Assembly (NCBI GenBank): GCA_043101605.1
Contig: JBICIG010000113.1
Span: 1-37,813 of the forward strand
DNA from: JBICIG01 sp043101605
GTDB taxonomy: Bacteria > Planctomycetota > Phycisphaerae > Phycisphaerales > UBA1924
DNA: 37,813 nt
Direction of reading: 5' to 3'
Shown here: positions 7,035-14,770 of the stretch, piece by piece
How the letters are laid out: every line of letters begins with the position of its first letter
Numbering within the stretch: the stretch's first letter is position 1
The notes under the pieces: model-generated
Seen by the model: the letters and a program-made list of their open reading frames with translations, nothing else
What the model was told of the DNA's origin: nothing
The model's database searches: none
Translations under genes and position numbers: made by a program

Positions 7035-8708
7035 TCAGACCTCGTCCGGCTCGGGCGCCGGCTGCACCACGACCGTTCCCGCGAGCGTGTCCCCGCGGTG
7101 CCGACCGTTGGGATCGAAGAACGCGATCGCCGCCAGCGGCGGCACGATCCACTTGCACGCGTTGCGCACCAGCGACCGGCGCGCCCCGGGCCGACCGCCC
7201 TCGGGCGTCGCCCGCACCACCCGCAGCCCGAAGAGCAACTTCCCCGGCGACGCGCCCGCGATCCCCTCGCTGACCGTCCCGAGCACGAACCCGACCGCGA
7301 GGGTGACGACCAGCCCCCAGTGCCCGCCGCGATCGACCGAGAGCGCATCGATTGTGAACGCCTCGGGGACGCCGATGCCGTTGAGCCGCGCCGAGACCCA
7401 CCCGGCGATCAGGAGGTCCACCCCCAGCGCCGCCAGCCGCCGCACCGGGTCGGCGAGCGACCACCCCTCGCGCAGCGCCACCTCTCCCCCCGCCCCGTCG
7501 CGCAGCAGGAAGATCAGCATCAGCGCGACCATCAGGAACAGCCCCAGCGCCAGCAGCCGGAACTCCGTCGGCGAGATCGGCGAGGTGTACCGCGGCTTCC
7601 CGTCGTACAGCACCCGACCCGTCCAGACCGACACCTCGATCACCCGCACGCGTGTCGGGTCGGCCGCATCGATCCCGACGATCGCCACGCGGTCCGAGCC
7701 AGGCAGCGCCAGCGCCGCGACAACCACCCCGTCGACGCCGATGGGCTCGCCCTCGAGCCGCCCGGTCGGGCCCTGCCGCGACAACCGAACGCCGACTTCG
7801 CCCCGCGCGACCGTGACCATCTCCGGTCCGAACATGGCGCGGAGCAGCACGCGCCCCTCGACAAGCGCAAAGTCCGGTCCACGCACCCACGCTCCGATCG
7901 CGCCGGGCGTCCCATCCGACGCGCCCGCCGCCGACTCGTCCGCCGGCGCATCCCCGGGCACGACCGGCGCGTCGCCCCGGAACTCCAGCGTCCACGAGCG
8001 CAGCGTGCCATCCTCGGCCTCGCGCAACACCACCAGCCCGCCATCGCTCGCGAGCACCCCCGCCGCCGCTCCTTCGAACGGCAGTTCGGGCAGCGCCCGC
8101 CACGCGTCCTGCTCGAGGATCTTCAACGAGTCGCGGCCCTCGCCCGGTGCGCGCTCGCGCACCACCGGCCCGCGCGCCGTCGCCGTCAGCCCGACCACAT
8201 GCTCGGACTTGCCGGGCGAGGGATGCGCCCGCAGCCGCCCCTCGGGGAGATACCCCCAGGTGCCCGGCACCGTCCCGGGCACGGCATCGACCGACCGCAG
8301 CGACGCATCTTTCCCGGACACGGCGAAGATCATCCACAGCCGACGATCCTGCGCCGCCATGAACGCCGGCGGCTCGGCCAACCCGCGTACCCGCTTGAAG
8401 GTCCCGTCGACCGCGGGTTGACCCACGCTCTCGAGCGAGCGAGGCGGCGCATGCCAGAGCGCCAGGTCGCGCGGCCGACCGCCGGGGATCAGCACCCACC
8501 CGTGCGAGCCCCCGCCGAGTCCCCCCGCCGCCAGCAGCCCCGCACCGGGCGACTCCTCGTCGCTCGGCGCGGGCTCGGCATCAGCCGACGCCGGCTGAGC
8601 GCCCGCGGCCGCCACGACGAGCAAAAGCACGAGCGACAGCGCCAACCACGCGACCAGCCGGCACGAGCGCGCCAAGCCGGCCGGAATGTCCGCTCCCCGG
8701 GCGCTCAC
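7035..8708 (-). CDS. RDD-domain membrane protein with large extracytoplasmic domain
   Basis: The 557-residue product starts with a signal or anchor segment (about 14-37, CRLVAWLALSLVLLLVVAAAGA), continues with about 340 residues of beta-rich sequence with repeated short hydrophobic strands, perhaps a propeller, then a transmembrane helix (LLALGLFLMVALMLIFLL) and a C-terminal RDD domain: VRRLAALGVDLLIAGW (Arg/Asp of the family), a second hydrophobic helix, the conserved turn GASPGKLLFGLRVV and a terminal DPNGRHRGDTLAGTVVV. RDD proteins are small membrane modules, some with transport roles. The GTG start overlaps the stop of the lipoprotein gene (GTGA), so the two are translationally coupled. 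The fusion of a long beta domain to RDD is unusual but I recall similar planctomycete proteins; function unknown. Confidence 0.85.
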   Translation of the reverse strand: MSARGADIPAGLARSCRLVAWLALSLVLLLVVAAAGAQPASADAEPAPSDEESPGAGLLAAGGLGGGSHGWVLIPGGRPRDLALWHAPPRSLESVGQPAVDGTFKRVRGLAEPPAFMAAQDRRLWMIFAVSGKDASLRSVDAVPGTVPGTWGYLPEGRLRAHPSPGKSEHVVGLTATARGPVVRERAPGEGRDSLKILEQDAWRALPELPFEGAAAGVLASDGGLVVLREAEDGTLRSWTLEFRGDAPVVPGDAPADESAAGASDGTPGAIGAWVRGPDFALVEGRVLLRAMFGPEMVTVARGEVGVRLSRQGPTGRLEGEPIGVDGVVVAALALPGSDRVAIVGIDAADPTRVRVIEVSVWTGRVLYDGKPRYTSPISPTEFRLLALGLFLMVALMLIFLLRDGAGGEVALREGWSLADPVRRLAALGVDLLIAGWVSARLNGIGVPEAFTIDALSVDRGGHWGLVVTLAVGFVLGTVSEGIAGASPGKLLFGLRVVRATPEGGRPGARRSLVRNACKWIVPPLAAIAFFDPNGRHRGDTLAGTVVVQPAPEPDEV

Positions 8709-9643
8709 CGCTCCGATGCCTCCATCGACCGCCGACGCGATTCCATGACCTCCTCGACCGACACAACCCGGTCGACGCCGTAGTGCTCCAGCAGGTGATC
8801 AAAATCGAACACGGCCTTCTTCGGCTTGCGCGGGTTGCTCTCGGGGTCGTACACATCCATGCGGATCTCGGTCTCGATCGTCGGCAGGTCGATCTCCACC
8901 TGCCCCGCGACCGATCCCGGCACGCCGGGCGAGAACCGCCGAATCGTGCGATAGCGAGACAGTTGGCTCTCGGCGGCCACTTCCCCCGTCGCGTCGCGCA
9001 GCACGACGCCGAGCGCCTCGAAGGTCCGCGGATCGATGCGCACCGTGGCGCTCCCGAAGCGGGCCGGGTAGTCGACCAGCCACGCGTCGCGGCCCTCGCT
9101 CCACCGCACCGCGCCCGCCTCCTGCGCCGGCAGCGGCGTGATCGCGAGAAGCTGGATCAGGTCGAGCGGGTGGACCGGCACGCCGAACTCGACCGCCGTC
9201 TCGGGCGTCGCGGTGGCGTGCTCGCCGACGAGCGCGATCCGGTCGTCCTCGTTGAGCGCATCGATCCACCAGTAGCGCCCCTCGTCGGACCCGAGATGGA
9301 AGTACATCCGGTCGACATACTTGCCGACCTGCAGCCCCACGCGATCCGGCTCGACGAAGTGCACATACCCCTCGCCCTGGTCCTCTTGGCGGTCGCCCTC
9401 GGCGTCGCGGTGGGTCACCTGCACCGTCGTGCGCGCCCACAGCCGGTCGATCCCCGCGATCCGCTGGTTGTAGCTCTCGCGCAATTCGGCATACGGCGGC
9501 AACGGACCCGCGTCGATCGGCCCGCCGCTCTCGCACCCGCCCAGCACGCCGCCGAGCAGCAGCGCCGCGAGGATCGCTCCCAACGCTCCCCGAAGCCGCG
9601 ACCGTACCCCGCCGGGCGCACGATGGCGTCGCGCATCCGTCAT
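8705..9643 (-). CDS. Lipoprotein, possibly LolA/LolB-like fold
   Basis: A 312-residue protein with an arginine-containing N-terminus, a hydrophobic stretch and a clear lipobox (LLGGVLGGC), so it should be lipid-modified at that cysteine after about 38 residues. The mature part is beta-rich with repeated short strands (GYVHFVEPDRVGLQVGKYVDRMYFHL, ATVRIDPRTFEALGVVLRD) of the kind seen in LolA/LolB-type lipoprotein carriers and DUF4292-like proteins. The start overlaps the stop of the upstream gene by 4 bases (ATGA at 9640-9643); the longer open frame upstream is its shadow. The stop overlaps the RDD protein start. An outer-membrane or periplasmic lipoprotein is certain enough; the fold assignment is inference from pattern. 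Confidence 0.8.
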   Translation of the reverse strand: MTDARRHRAPGGVRSRLRGALGAILAALLLGGVLGGCESGGPIDAGPLPPYAELRESYNQRIAGIDRLWARTTVQVTHRDAEGDRQEDQGEGYVHFVEPDRVGLQVGKYVDRMYFHLGSDEGRYWWIDALNEDDRIALVGEHATATPETAVEFGVPVHPLDLIQLLAITPLPAQEAGAVRWSEGRDAWLVDYPARFGSATVRIDPRTFEALGVVLRDATGEVAAESQLSRYRTIRRFSPGVPGSVAGQVEIDLPTIETEIRMDVYDPESNPRKPKKAVFDFDHLLEHYGVDRVVSVEEVMESRRRSMEASER

Positions 9644-10173
9644 GACTCGTCGTCCCCGCCATCGGCCAGCAACGCGTCGAGCTGCTGGCTCACCTCCACG
9701 ATCCGCGACTCGTCCATCCCCGGATCGACCACCTCCATCGGCGGCTGCTCGGGATCGGCGCCCTTGGGACGCACCAGCATCGACCCGCCCCGGTCGCCCA
9801 CGAACACCAACTGCTTCTTGCGGATCAGCAGCAGCGCCAGCACATACCGGAACGCGAGACGCTCGGGTTCCTCGGCCCCCTCGAGCTGCTCGAACAGGTC
9901 GAGCATCTCCTCGGGACCGAGCAGGACCGGGCCCTTGGCGCCCTCGGCGGGCATCACCGAACGCCAGGTCCCGAACACCAGCCGCGGCGGCGCGGGGCGC
10001 GCGCCGCCGGACCACGCGGCGAGCGAGTAGTCGAGCCGCTCGATCTCCTCGGAATCGGGCGTCGTGGTCAGGCAGGCGACGAAGCGGTCGCCCGCGGGGA
10101 TCGGCTCTCCGGTCGCGGCGCACACGCGCGTCGGCCGGGCGACTTCATACGGCACCGAACGGGTGGAACTCAT
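9640..10173 (-). CDS. Conserved protein of unknown function
   Basis: I do not recognise a named family. The 177-residue product begins with a short motif CAATGEPIPAGDRFVACL, which looks like half of a metal-binding or redox knuckle (one Cys before the TGxPI turn), followed by DYSLAAWSGG and FGTWRSVMP, a helical segment around residues 85-120 (LGPEEMLDLFEQLEG, LAFRYVLALLLIRKKQLVFV) and an acidic tail. Related proteins with the opening 'C.vTG..i.pGd.fv..L' are common in planctomycetes as I recall. It overlaps the downstream lipoprotein by 4 bases and lies 49 bases after the small zinc-ribbon-like gene. Probably cytoplasmic, because no signal or membrane segment is present. Confidence 0.75.
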   Translation of the reverse strand: MSSTRSVPYEVARPTRVCAATGEPIPAGDRFVACLTTTPDSEEIERLDYSLAAWSGGARPAPPRLVFGTWRSVMPAEGAKGPVLLGPEEMLDLFEQLEGAEEPERLAFRYVLALLLIRKKQLVFVGDRGGSMLVRPKGADPEQPPMEVVDPGMDESRIVEVSQQLDALLADGGDDES

Positions 10174-10222
10174 ACCGGCAGTGTACGACGCGCCGGGGCG
10201 GGCGTTCCGGAGGGGTGCGTCC

Positions 10223-10465
10223 CTAGCAGCTCACCTCGAAGAACCGCTCGCTCCGCCCGCCGGGCCCGACCGCGAACCGGATCGTCTTGCCGCAGCTCGG
10301 GCAGCGGGCGAGGTATCCGTCGCCGCGGTGGTTCCGCAGCACGCGGACATATTTGCGCGCGCACACGAAGTAGACGCCGATCATCGGGCGGGTCCCGGGC
10401 CGGGGCGGCTCGCCGCCGATGATGTCCAGACCGATCGCGCGGGGTTGGGAACGGGCGTCGCTCAC
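10223..10465 (-). CDS. Small zinc-ribbon-like protein
   Basis: An 80-residue product from a GTG (VSDARSQPRAIGLDIIGGE). It contains CPSCG in ARCPSCGKTIRF, and other cysteines in YFVCARKY and the last residue (FFEVSC). The spacing suggests a Cys4 zinc knuckle of the type CA-n-CPSCG-n-C. A longer frame starting at 10501 reads less like protein, and an internal ATG (MIGVYFVC) gives a shorter alternative of about 53 residues; the segment between GTG and ATG looks conserved in style, so I prefer the GTG. It heads the minus-strand chain and is divergent from lpxI. Function unknown. Confidence 0.6.
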   Translation of the reverse strand: MSDARSQPRAIGLDIIGGEPPRPGTRPMIGVYFVCARKYVRVLRNHRGDGYLARCPSCGKTIRFAVGPGGRSERFFEVSC

Positions 10466-10531
10466 GCCGGGTCTATCGGCTCGCAATGCCCCCGGGCTCA
10501 ACGAGCCGCGTTCCGATCGTTCCGCCCTCCG

Positions 10532-10537
10532 CTAGGA
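10532..10537 (+). promoter_or_regulatory. Possible -10 box for lpxI
   Basis: TAGGAT lies about 17 bases before the lpxI ATG, with TTCCGA about 16 bases upstream of it as a poor -35. If real, the transcript would start very close to the ATG; no ribosome binding site is evident before that ATG, which fits a short or leaderless message. Weak evidence. Confidence 0.25.
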
Positions 10538-10553
10538 TGATCCGTACGCCTCG

Positions 10554-11435
10554 ATGCTCAGCCCGCTCACCATCCTGCCCGACCCGCCCGAGCCCCCCGC
10601 TCCGGTGGGGCTGATCGCCGGGGGCGGTCGGCTGCCGATCATCGTCGCGCGGGGCTTGCGCGCCCAGGGGCACCCCGTCCACGCGGTCGGCTTCGCGGGC
10701 ATGTGGGACCCCGAGCTCAAGCCGCTCTGCGAGAGCTTCCGCGAGGTCGGGCTGTTCCGCATCGCGAGCTGGCCCCGCATTCTCCGCCGTCACGGCTGCC
10801 GCCACGCGATCATGGTCGGCAAGGTCGACAAGGCACGCCTGATGCACGACCCGCTCAAGCTGCTCCGGCACATCCCGGACATCACCACGCTCCGCGCCTG
10901 GTCGCGGGTGAGGCACGACCGGCGCTCGCACGCCCTCCTCGCCGCCATCGCCGAGGAACTCGACCGCAAGGGAGTCAGCCTGATGGACTCGACCGCACCG
11001 ATCCGCGACCAGCTCGCCCACGCGGGCGTCATGACCAGGAAGCAGCCCACCGATCAGCAGCGCGCCGATGTCGAGTTCGTCTGGCCCCTGCTCTGCGAAC
11101 TGCTCCGGCTCGACATCGGGCAGGCGATCGCCGTCCGCGACCGCGACACCATCAGCGTCGAAGCGGTCGAGGGCACCGACGCGATGATCGAGCGGACGGG
11201 CCAGCTCTGCCGCGCCAAGGGCTGGTCGCTCGCCAAAGGCTCGCGGGCGGGGCACGATCGAAGGAGCGATGTCCCGACCGTCGGCATCGCGACCATCCGC
11301 AAGCTGCACGAACACGGCGGGCGCTGCCTCGCCCTCGCGGCCGACGATGTCATCATGATCGACAAGACCGACATGCTCGCCGAGGCCGACAAGCTGGGGG
11401 TGGCCGTGATCGGCGTGCCGATGGCGCAGGCGTGA
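10554..11435 (+). CDS. lpxI: UDP-2,3-diacylglucosamine diphosphatase LpxI
   Basis: LpxI hydrolyses UDP-2,3-diacylglucosamine to 2,3-diacylglucosamine 1-phosphate plus UMP, the fourth step of lipid A synthesis, in the cytoplasm. The 293-residue product has the N-terminal nucleotide-binding motif GLIAGGGRLPIIVARGLRAQG (split by me at the conserved GGG-LP), the central HAIMVGKVDKARL region, then VEAVEGTDAMIERTGQL and DVPTVGIATIRKLHEHG, all hallmarks of the family, and typical length. LpxI replaces LpxH in alphaproteobacteria, planctomycetes and others. The gene stands alone, divergent from the minus-strand cluster and convergent with the next gene; the stop codons are only 10 bases apart across an inverted repeat (CGTGAC/GTCACG at 11431-11449). 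Confidence 0.95.
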   Translation: MLSPLTILPDPPEPPAPVGLIAGGGRLPIIVARGLRAQGHPVHAVGFAGMWDPELKPLCESFREVGLFRIASWPRILRRHGCRHAIMVGKVDKARLMHDPLKLLRHIPDITTLRAWSRVRHDRRSHALLAAIAEELDRKGVSLMDSTAPIRDQLAHAGVMTRKQPTDQQRADVEFVWPLLCELLRLDIGQAIAVRDRDTISVEAVEGTDAMIERTGQLCRAKGWSLAKGSRAGHDRRSDVPTVGIATIRKLHEHGGRCLALAADDVIMIDKTDMLAEADKLGVAVIGVPMAQA

Positions 11436-11444
11436 CGCCAGCCG

Positions 11445-12092
11445 TCACGAGCCCGGCTCGGGTTCCTCATCCATCATCATCGGCTGCATCCCGCTGAGCC
11501 AGGTCCCCTTCGGCAGGTACAACCCGATGTTCCCCCGCTCGGCGAGGTACGGGAACTCCGGAAGCCCCACGCTCGCGATGATCCACGACCGTCCGCGACC
11601 CTGCCGAAAGTGGTACCCGATCCCGTTCAACGAGGAGCGGTAGCCCGGCAGCGGATCCTCGAGCTGCGCGTCGGCCAGGAGCGCCCGCCGACCCGCGAAC
11701 GGATCGATCGGCAGCGAGTCGAGGTAGATCGGCACGAGGTCTTCGAGTTTCTCCGGGGCCTTGCCGTTGTGGTCGTCGGCGTACATATCCAGCGCGCCCC
11801 AGAGCAGCACCATGTCGCGGTGGACCTGATCGAGCATCCGCCGATCCTCGCCGGAGAGGGCGCGGTACGCCTCGGACTCGCGGAAGTTGTACGGCTCGTC
11901 GCGCGAGGCGACCGGAGATGCACCGGAACGCGGAGCGGTCTGCGGCAAGCGCGTGGGTGTCACCAATTCAGCCGAACCAACCGGCTCGGAATGGCTCCAC
12001 CCCGCGATCAGTGATCCATCGGGATGCACGCTCGTGATGCCGATGAGCGACACGAGAAACAGGGCCCCGGCAACTCTCAATCGCTTTTCCAC
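11445..12092 (-). CDS. Pseudopilin/TspG-like exported protein
   Basis: The 215-residue product from the GTG at 12092 begins with a hydrophobic export or anchor segment (VAGALFLVSLIGITSV). The second half contains LWGALDMYADDHNGKAPEKL and DLVPIYLDSLPIDPFAGR, the pattern of type II secretion pseudopilin C-termini and the planctomycete proteins derived from them, where a helix is followed by 'P..L.dLvp.YL..lP.DPf.g'. It then has a GYHFRQGRG turn and a methionine-rich, acidic end. The GTG is chosen because GGGAGG stands six to seven bases upstream; the longer frame to 12251 has no such support and crosses the divergent promoter region. No prepilin peptidase site is visible, so it is probably a membrane-anchored relative rather than a processed pilin. 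Confidence 0.75.
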   Translation of the reverse strand: MEKRLRVAGALFLVSLIGITSVHPDGSLIAGWSHSEPVGSAELVTPTRLPQTAPRSGASPVASRDEPYNFRESEAYRALSGEDRRMLDQVHRDMVLLWGALDMYADDHNGKAPEKLEDLVPIYLDSLPIDPFAGRRALLADAQLEDPLPGYRSSLNGIGYHFRQGRGRSWIIASVGLPEFPYLAERGNIGLYLPKGTWLSGMQPMMMDEEPEPGS

Positions 12093-12202
12093 GCCGATCC
12101 TCCCGGTTGTTGCCCCCGCCGCGATGGTTATTGTGATCAACTCATCGGCTCCGTGCGAGCCGTTTCTTCCGGCTTGTGACACCCGCGTGACCCGGAGCGA
12201 GC

Positions 12203-12808
12203 GTGCCCGATCCCGACCAGCCAAACGGAGACGCCTCCCGCTTCGTCTCACGAGGCGGCCTCAAGCTCGCGCACGCGCTCACGGAGTTTGGCATCGATCC
12301 GACCGGCTACACCTGCGCCGACCTCGGCTGTTCCACCGGCGGGTTCACCGACTGCCTCCTCCAGCACGGCGCGACGCGGGTCTACGCGGTCGACACCGCC
12401 TACGGCCAGCTCGCGTGGAAACTGCGCAGCGACGAGCGGGTGACGGTGATGGAGCGCACGAACGCGCTGCACGCCGAGCCGGTCGAACCCGTCGACCTCG
12501 TCGTCGTGGACCTCGGGTGGACGGTGCAGGCCAAGCTGCTGCCGGTCGCGCTGTCGTGGCTCAAACCGGGCGGCTCGATCGTGACGCTCGTCAAGCCTCA
12601 TTATGAGATCGGGCGGGCTGAGTTCGATCGGCTCGCGGTCCAGGGCGTGCTGCCGGATGATGTTGCCGAGCGCGTCGCCGCCGAGACGATCGCGGGCATG
12701 GGCGAACTCGGCCTGCGGGTGCTCGGCTCGACGCGTTCGCCGATCCGCGGCGGCAAGAAGGCGAGCACCGGCAACCTCGAATGGCTGGCGTGGTGCGCCC
12801 CGCGATGA
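12203..12808 (+). CDS. TlyA-type RNA 2'-O-methyltransferase lacking S4 domain
   Basis: TlyA enzymes methylate ribose 2'-OH groups in rRNA (C1409 of 16S and C1920 of 23S in mycobacteria). The 201-residue product holds the inter-domain motif FVSRGGLKL, the SAM-binding motif I as DLGCSTGGFTDCLLQHGA, the acidic motif II (VYAVDTAYGQLAW), VVVDLGWT and the catalytic-lysine segment TLVKPHYEIGR, ending GNLEWLAW. The family is normally about 250-270 residues with an N-terminal S4 RNA-binding domain; here only about 14 residues precede the RGG motif, so the S4 domain is absent. The GTG start has GGAG five to six bases upstream, and no better start lies further up. It is divergent from the pseudopilin-like gene. 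Confidence 0.85.
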   Translation: MPDPDQPNGDASRFVSRGGLKLAHALTEFGIDPTGYTCADLGCSTGGFTDCLLQHGATRVYAVDTAYGQLAWKLRSDERVTVMERTNALHAEPVEPVDLVVVDLGWTVQAKLLPVALSWLKPGGSIVTLVKPHYEIGRAEFDRLAVQGVLPDDVAERVAAETIAGMGELGLRVLGSTRSPIRGGKKASTGNLEWLAWCAPR

Positions 12809-12889
12809 CCGAACGCCGCAGCTTGCGCCCGAGCCGGCACGCCCGAACGAGCATCACCGGCACCGATGGGCCGCGGGATACGATCGGCC

Positions 12890-14686
12890 ATGCCGAACCC
12901 GATCTCCCTGACGCTTGGCGAATCGATCACGAACCTTCCGCTGCTGACGACCCTTGCGGCGGGGCTGGCCGCGGCGTGGGTGCTCGGGCTGCTGACCCAA
13001 CGCATCGGGCTGTCGCCCATCGTGGGATACCTGCTGGGCGGCGTTGTGATCGGGCCCTACACGCCCGGGTTCGTGGGCGATGAGAAGATCGCGCACCAAC
13101 TCGCCGAGATCGGCGTGATCCTCATGATGTTCGGCGTCGGGCTGCACTTCAAGATCAAGGACCTCTTCGCCGTCCGCGGGATCGCGATCCCCGGCGCGAT
13201 CGTGCAGAGCCTCGCGGCAACCGGCGTGGGCACCGCGATCTTCCTCGCGTTCGGCTGGCCCTGGCAGTCGGGGATGGTGCTGGGCATGTCGATGGCGGTC
13301 GCGAGCACCGTGGTGCTGCTGCGGGTGCTCCTCGATCGGCAGATGCTCAGCACCCCGCACGGGCACGCCGCGGTGGGATGGCTGCTGGTCGAGGATGTCT
13401 TCACGGTGCTGGCGCTGGTGATGGTCCCCATGATCACGATCGGAGGCGTGGTCGAGGGGATGGAGGGAGAAGGCGGACGCAGCATCGCCGCGGAGATCGG
13501 GCTGGCGGTCGCCCGGCTCGGGCTGCTGGTGGCGATCGTGCTGCTTGCGGGATCGAAGGTCGTGCCGTGGCTGCTGGCGCGGGTCGCCAGGCTGCGCTCC
13601 CGCGAACTCTTCACGCTGACGGTGCTGGTGCTGTCGATCGCGATCGCGGTCGGGTCGGCGGCGTTGTTCGGCGTCTCGGTGGCGCTGGGGGCGTTCCTTG
13701 CGGGGATGGTGGTTGCACAGAGCCCGACGAGCCACCAGGCCGCCGCCGACGCCCTCCCGCTGCGCGACGCGTTCGGCGTGCTGTTCTTCGTCGCCGTCGG
13801 GATGCTCTTCGACCCCGGGTTTGTCGTGCGCGAGCCCTGGATGCTCGCGGCGGGGGTGGGGATCGTGATGATCATCAAGCCCCTGGCGGCGCTGGTGATC
13901 GTCGCGGTGCTGGGGTATCCGGGGCGGACGGCGTTGACGGTCGCACTCGGGCTCGCACAGATCGGCGAGTTCTCGTTCATCCTCGGGCAGGTCGCGCTCA
14001 GCCACGGGATCATCCCGCCCGAGGGGCAGTTCATCCTCGTCGGGACCGCGATGATCTCCATCACGCTCAACCCGCTTCTGTTCGGATCGCTGGACCGGAT
14101 CGAGGAGTGGCTGCGCCGCCGACCGCGGCTGTGGCGGCTGCTCGACGGCAAGGCCGAGCGGCGACGCCGACTGGTCAACGAGGCGTCGGCCCAGCGCATC
14201 GCCGAGGCGACCAAGCCCCTGGCGATCGTCGTCGGGTACGGCCCGGTCGGGCGGCTGGTGGACGGGCTGCTGCGCGATGCGGGCTTCCACACCGTCATCC
14301 TCGAGATGAACCTCCGCACGGTCGAGGGTCTGGTCGCCAAGGGACGGTCGGCGGTGTTCGGCGACGCGACCCGGCAGGAGATCCTCGTCGAAGCGGGGAT
14401 CCGCCGCGCGGCGTACCTCGTCGTCACGCTCCCCCATGCCGAGAGCCGGACGGACCTGATCCACGCCGCCCGCGAACTGAATCCGGAGATCCAGATCGTC
14501 ATGCGGGCCCGGTTCCTGGCCGAGGCCGACGCGCTCGCGGGCGAGGAGCGCACGGCGACGGTCTACGAGGAAGGCGAGACGGGGCTGGCACTGGCGCGGA
14601 AGGTCATGGAGCTTCGGCAGATGAAGCCCGACGCGATCGACGCGTTCGAGGACGCCGTCCGCAAGGTGTGGCGGATGAAGTCATAG
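12890..14686 (+). CDS. CPA2-family monovalent cation:proton antiporter with RCK domain (YbaL/KefB type)
   Basis: An inner-membrane antiporter of the CPA2 family. Of its 598 residues, the first about 400 form a dozen hydrophobic helices, including the family motifs GYLLGGVVIGPYTPGF, GVILMMFGVGLHF and LVEDVFTVLALVMVP. A cytoplasmic RCK/TrkA-N domain follows, opening with AIVVGYGPVGRLVDGLL (GxGxxG nucleotide fold) and an acidic residue at the end of strand 2 (VILEMN). Such proteins exchange K+ or Na+ for H+ under control of NAD(H) or glutathione adducts. I start at MPNPISLTLG, since the eight codons upstream look non-coding. It stands alone on this strand, between the methyltransferase gene and the parS-like palindrome. 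YbaL, which has the same domain order, is the nearest type I can name. Confidence 0.92.
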   Translation: MPNPISLTLGESITNLPLLTTLAAGLAAAWVLGLLTQRIGLSPIVGYLLGGVVIGPYTPGFVGDEKIAHQLAEIGVILMMFGVGLHFKIKDLFAVRGIAIPGAIVQSLAATGVGTAIFLAFGWPWQSGMVLGMSMAVASTVVLLRVLLDRQMLSTPHGHAAVGWLLVEDVFTVLALVMVPMITIGGVVEGMEGEGGRSIAAEIGLAVARLGLLVAIVLLAGSKVVPWLLARVARLRSRELFTLTVLVLSIAIAVGSAALFGVSVALGAFLAGMVVAQSPTSHQAAADALPLRDAFGVLFFVAVGMLFDPGFVVREPWMLAAGVGIVMIIKPLAALVIVAVLGYPGRTALTVALGLAQIGEFSFILGQVALSHGIIPPEGQFILVGTAMISITLNPLLFGSLDRIEEWLRRRPRLWRLLDGKAERRRRLVNEASAQRIAEATKPLAIVVGYGPVGRLVDGLLRDAGFHTVILEMNLRTVEGLVAKGRSAVFGDATRQEILVEAGIRRAAYLVVTLPHAESRTDLIHAARELNPEIQIVMRARFLAEADALAGEERTATVYEEGETGLALARKVMELRQMKPDAIDAFEDAVRKVWRMKS

Positions 14687-14731
14687 CGAGGCGCCGGGTG
14701 CGCGTCCGGGTCGAGCGCGCAAGCCGCGTAC

Positions 14732-14749
14732 ATGTTCCACGTGGAACAT
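14732..14749. other. parS: parS-like centromere site (perfect 18-bp palindrome)
   Basis: ATGTTCCACGTGGAACAT is a perfect palindrome in the 84-base gap between two converging genes (antiporter stop 14686, obg stop 14771). Its inner 16 bases, TGTTCCACGTGGAACA, match the ParB-binding parS site in the form used by pseudomonads and differ from the Bacillus form (TGTTTCACGTGAAACA) at two symmetric positions. Chromosomal parS sites cluster near the replication origin. The sequence is certain; the role follows from the known consensus. No parA or parB gene is in the window. Confidence 0.85.
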
Positions 14750-14770
14750 ATTTGCGAGGTTTGCGCGCGC

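Noticed and set aside
10473..11315. A 280-codon minus-strand frame across lpxI
   Set aside because: Shadow of lpxI; the plus strand carries all family motifs.
12107..12160. A CRP-like site (TGTGATCAACTCAT) in the gap before the tlyA-type gene
   Set aside because: Only one half-site matches (TGTGA); the second half is CATCG rather than TCACA.
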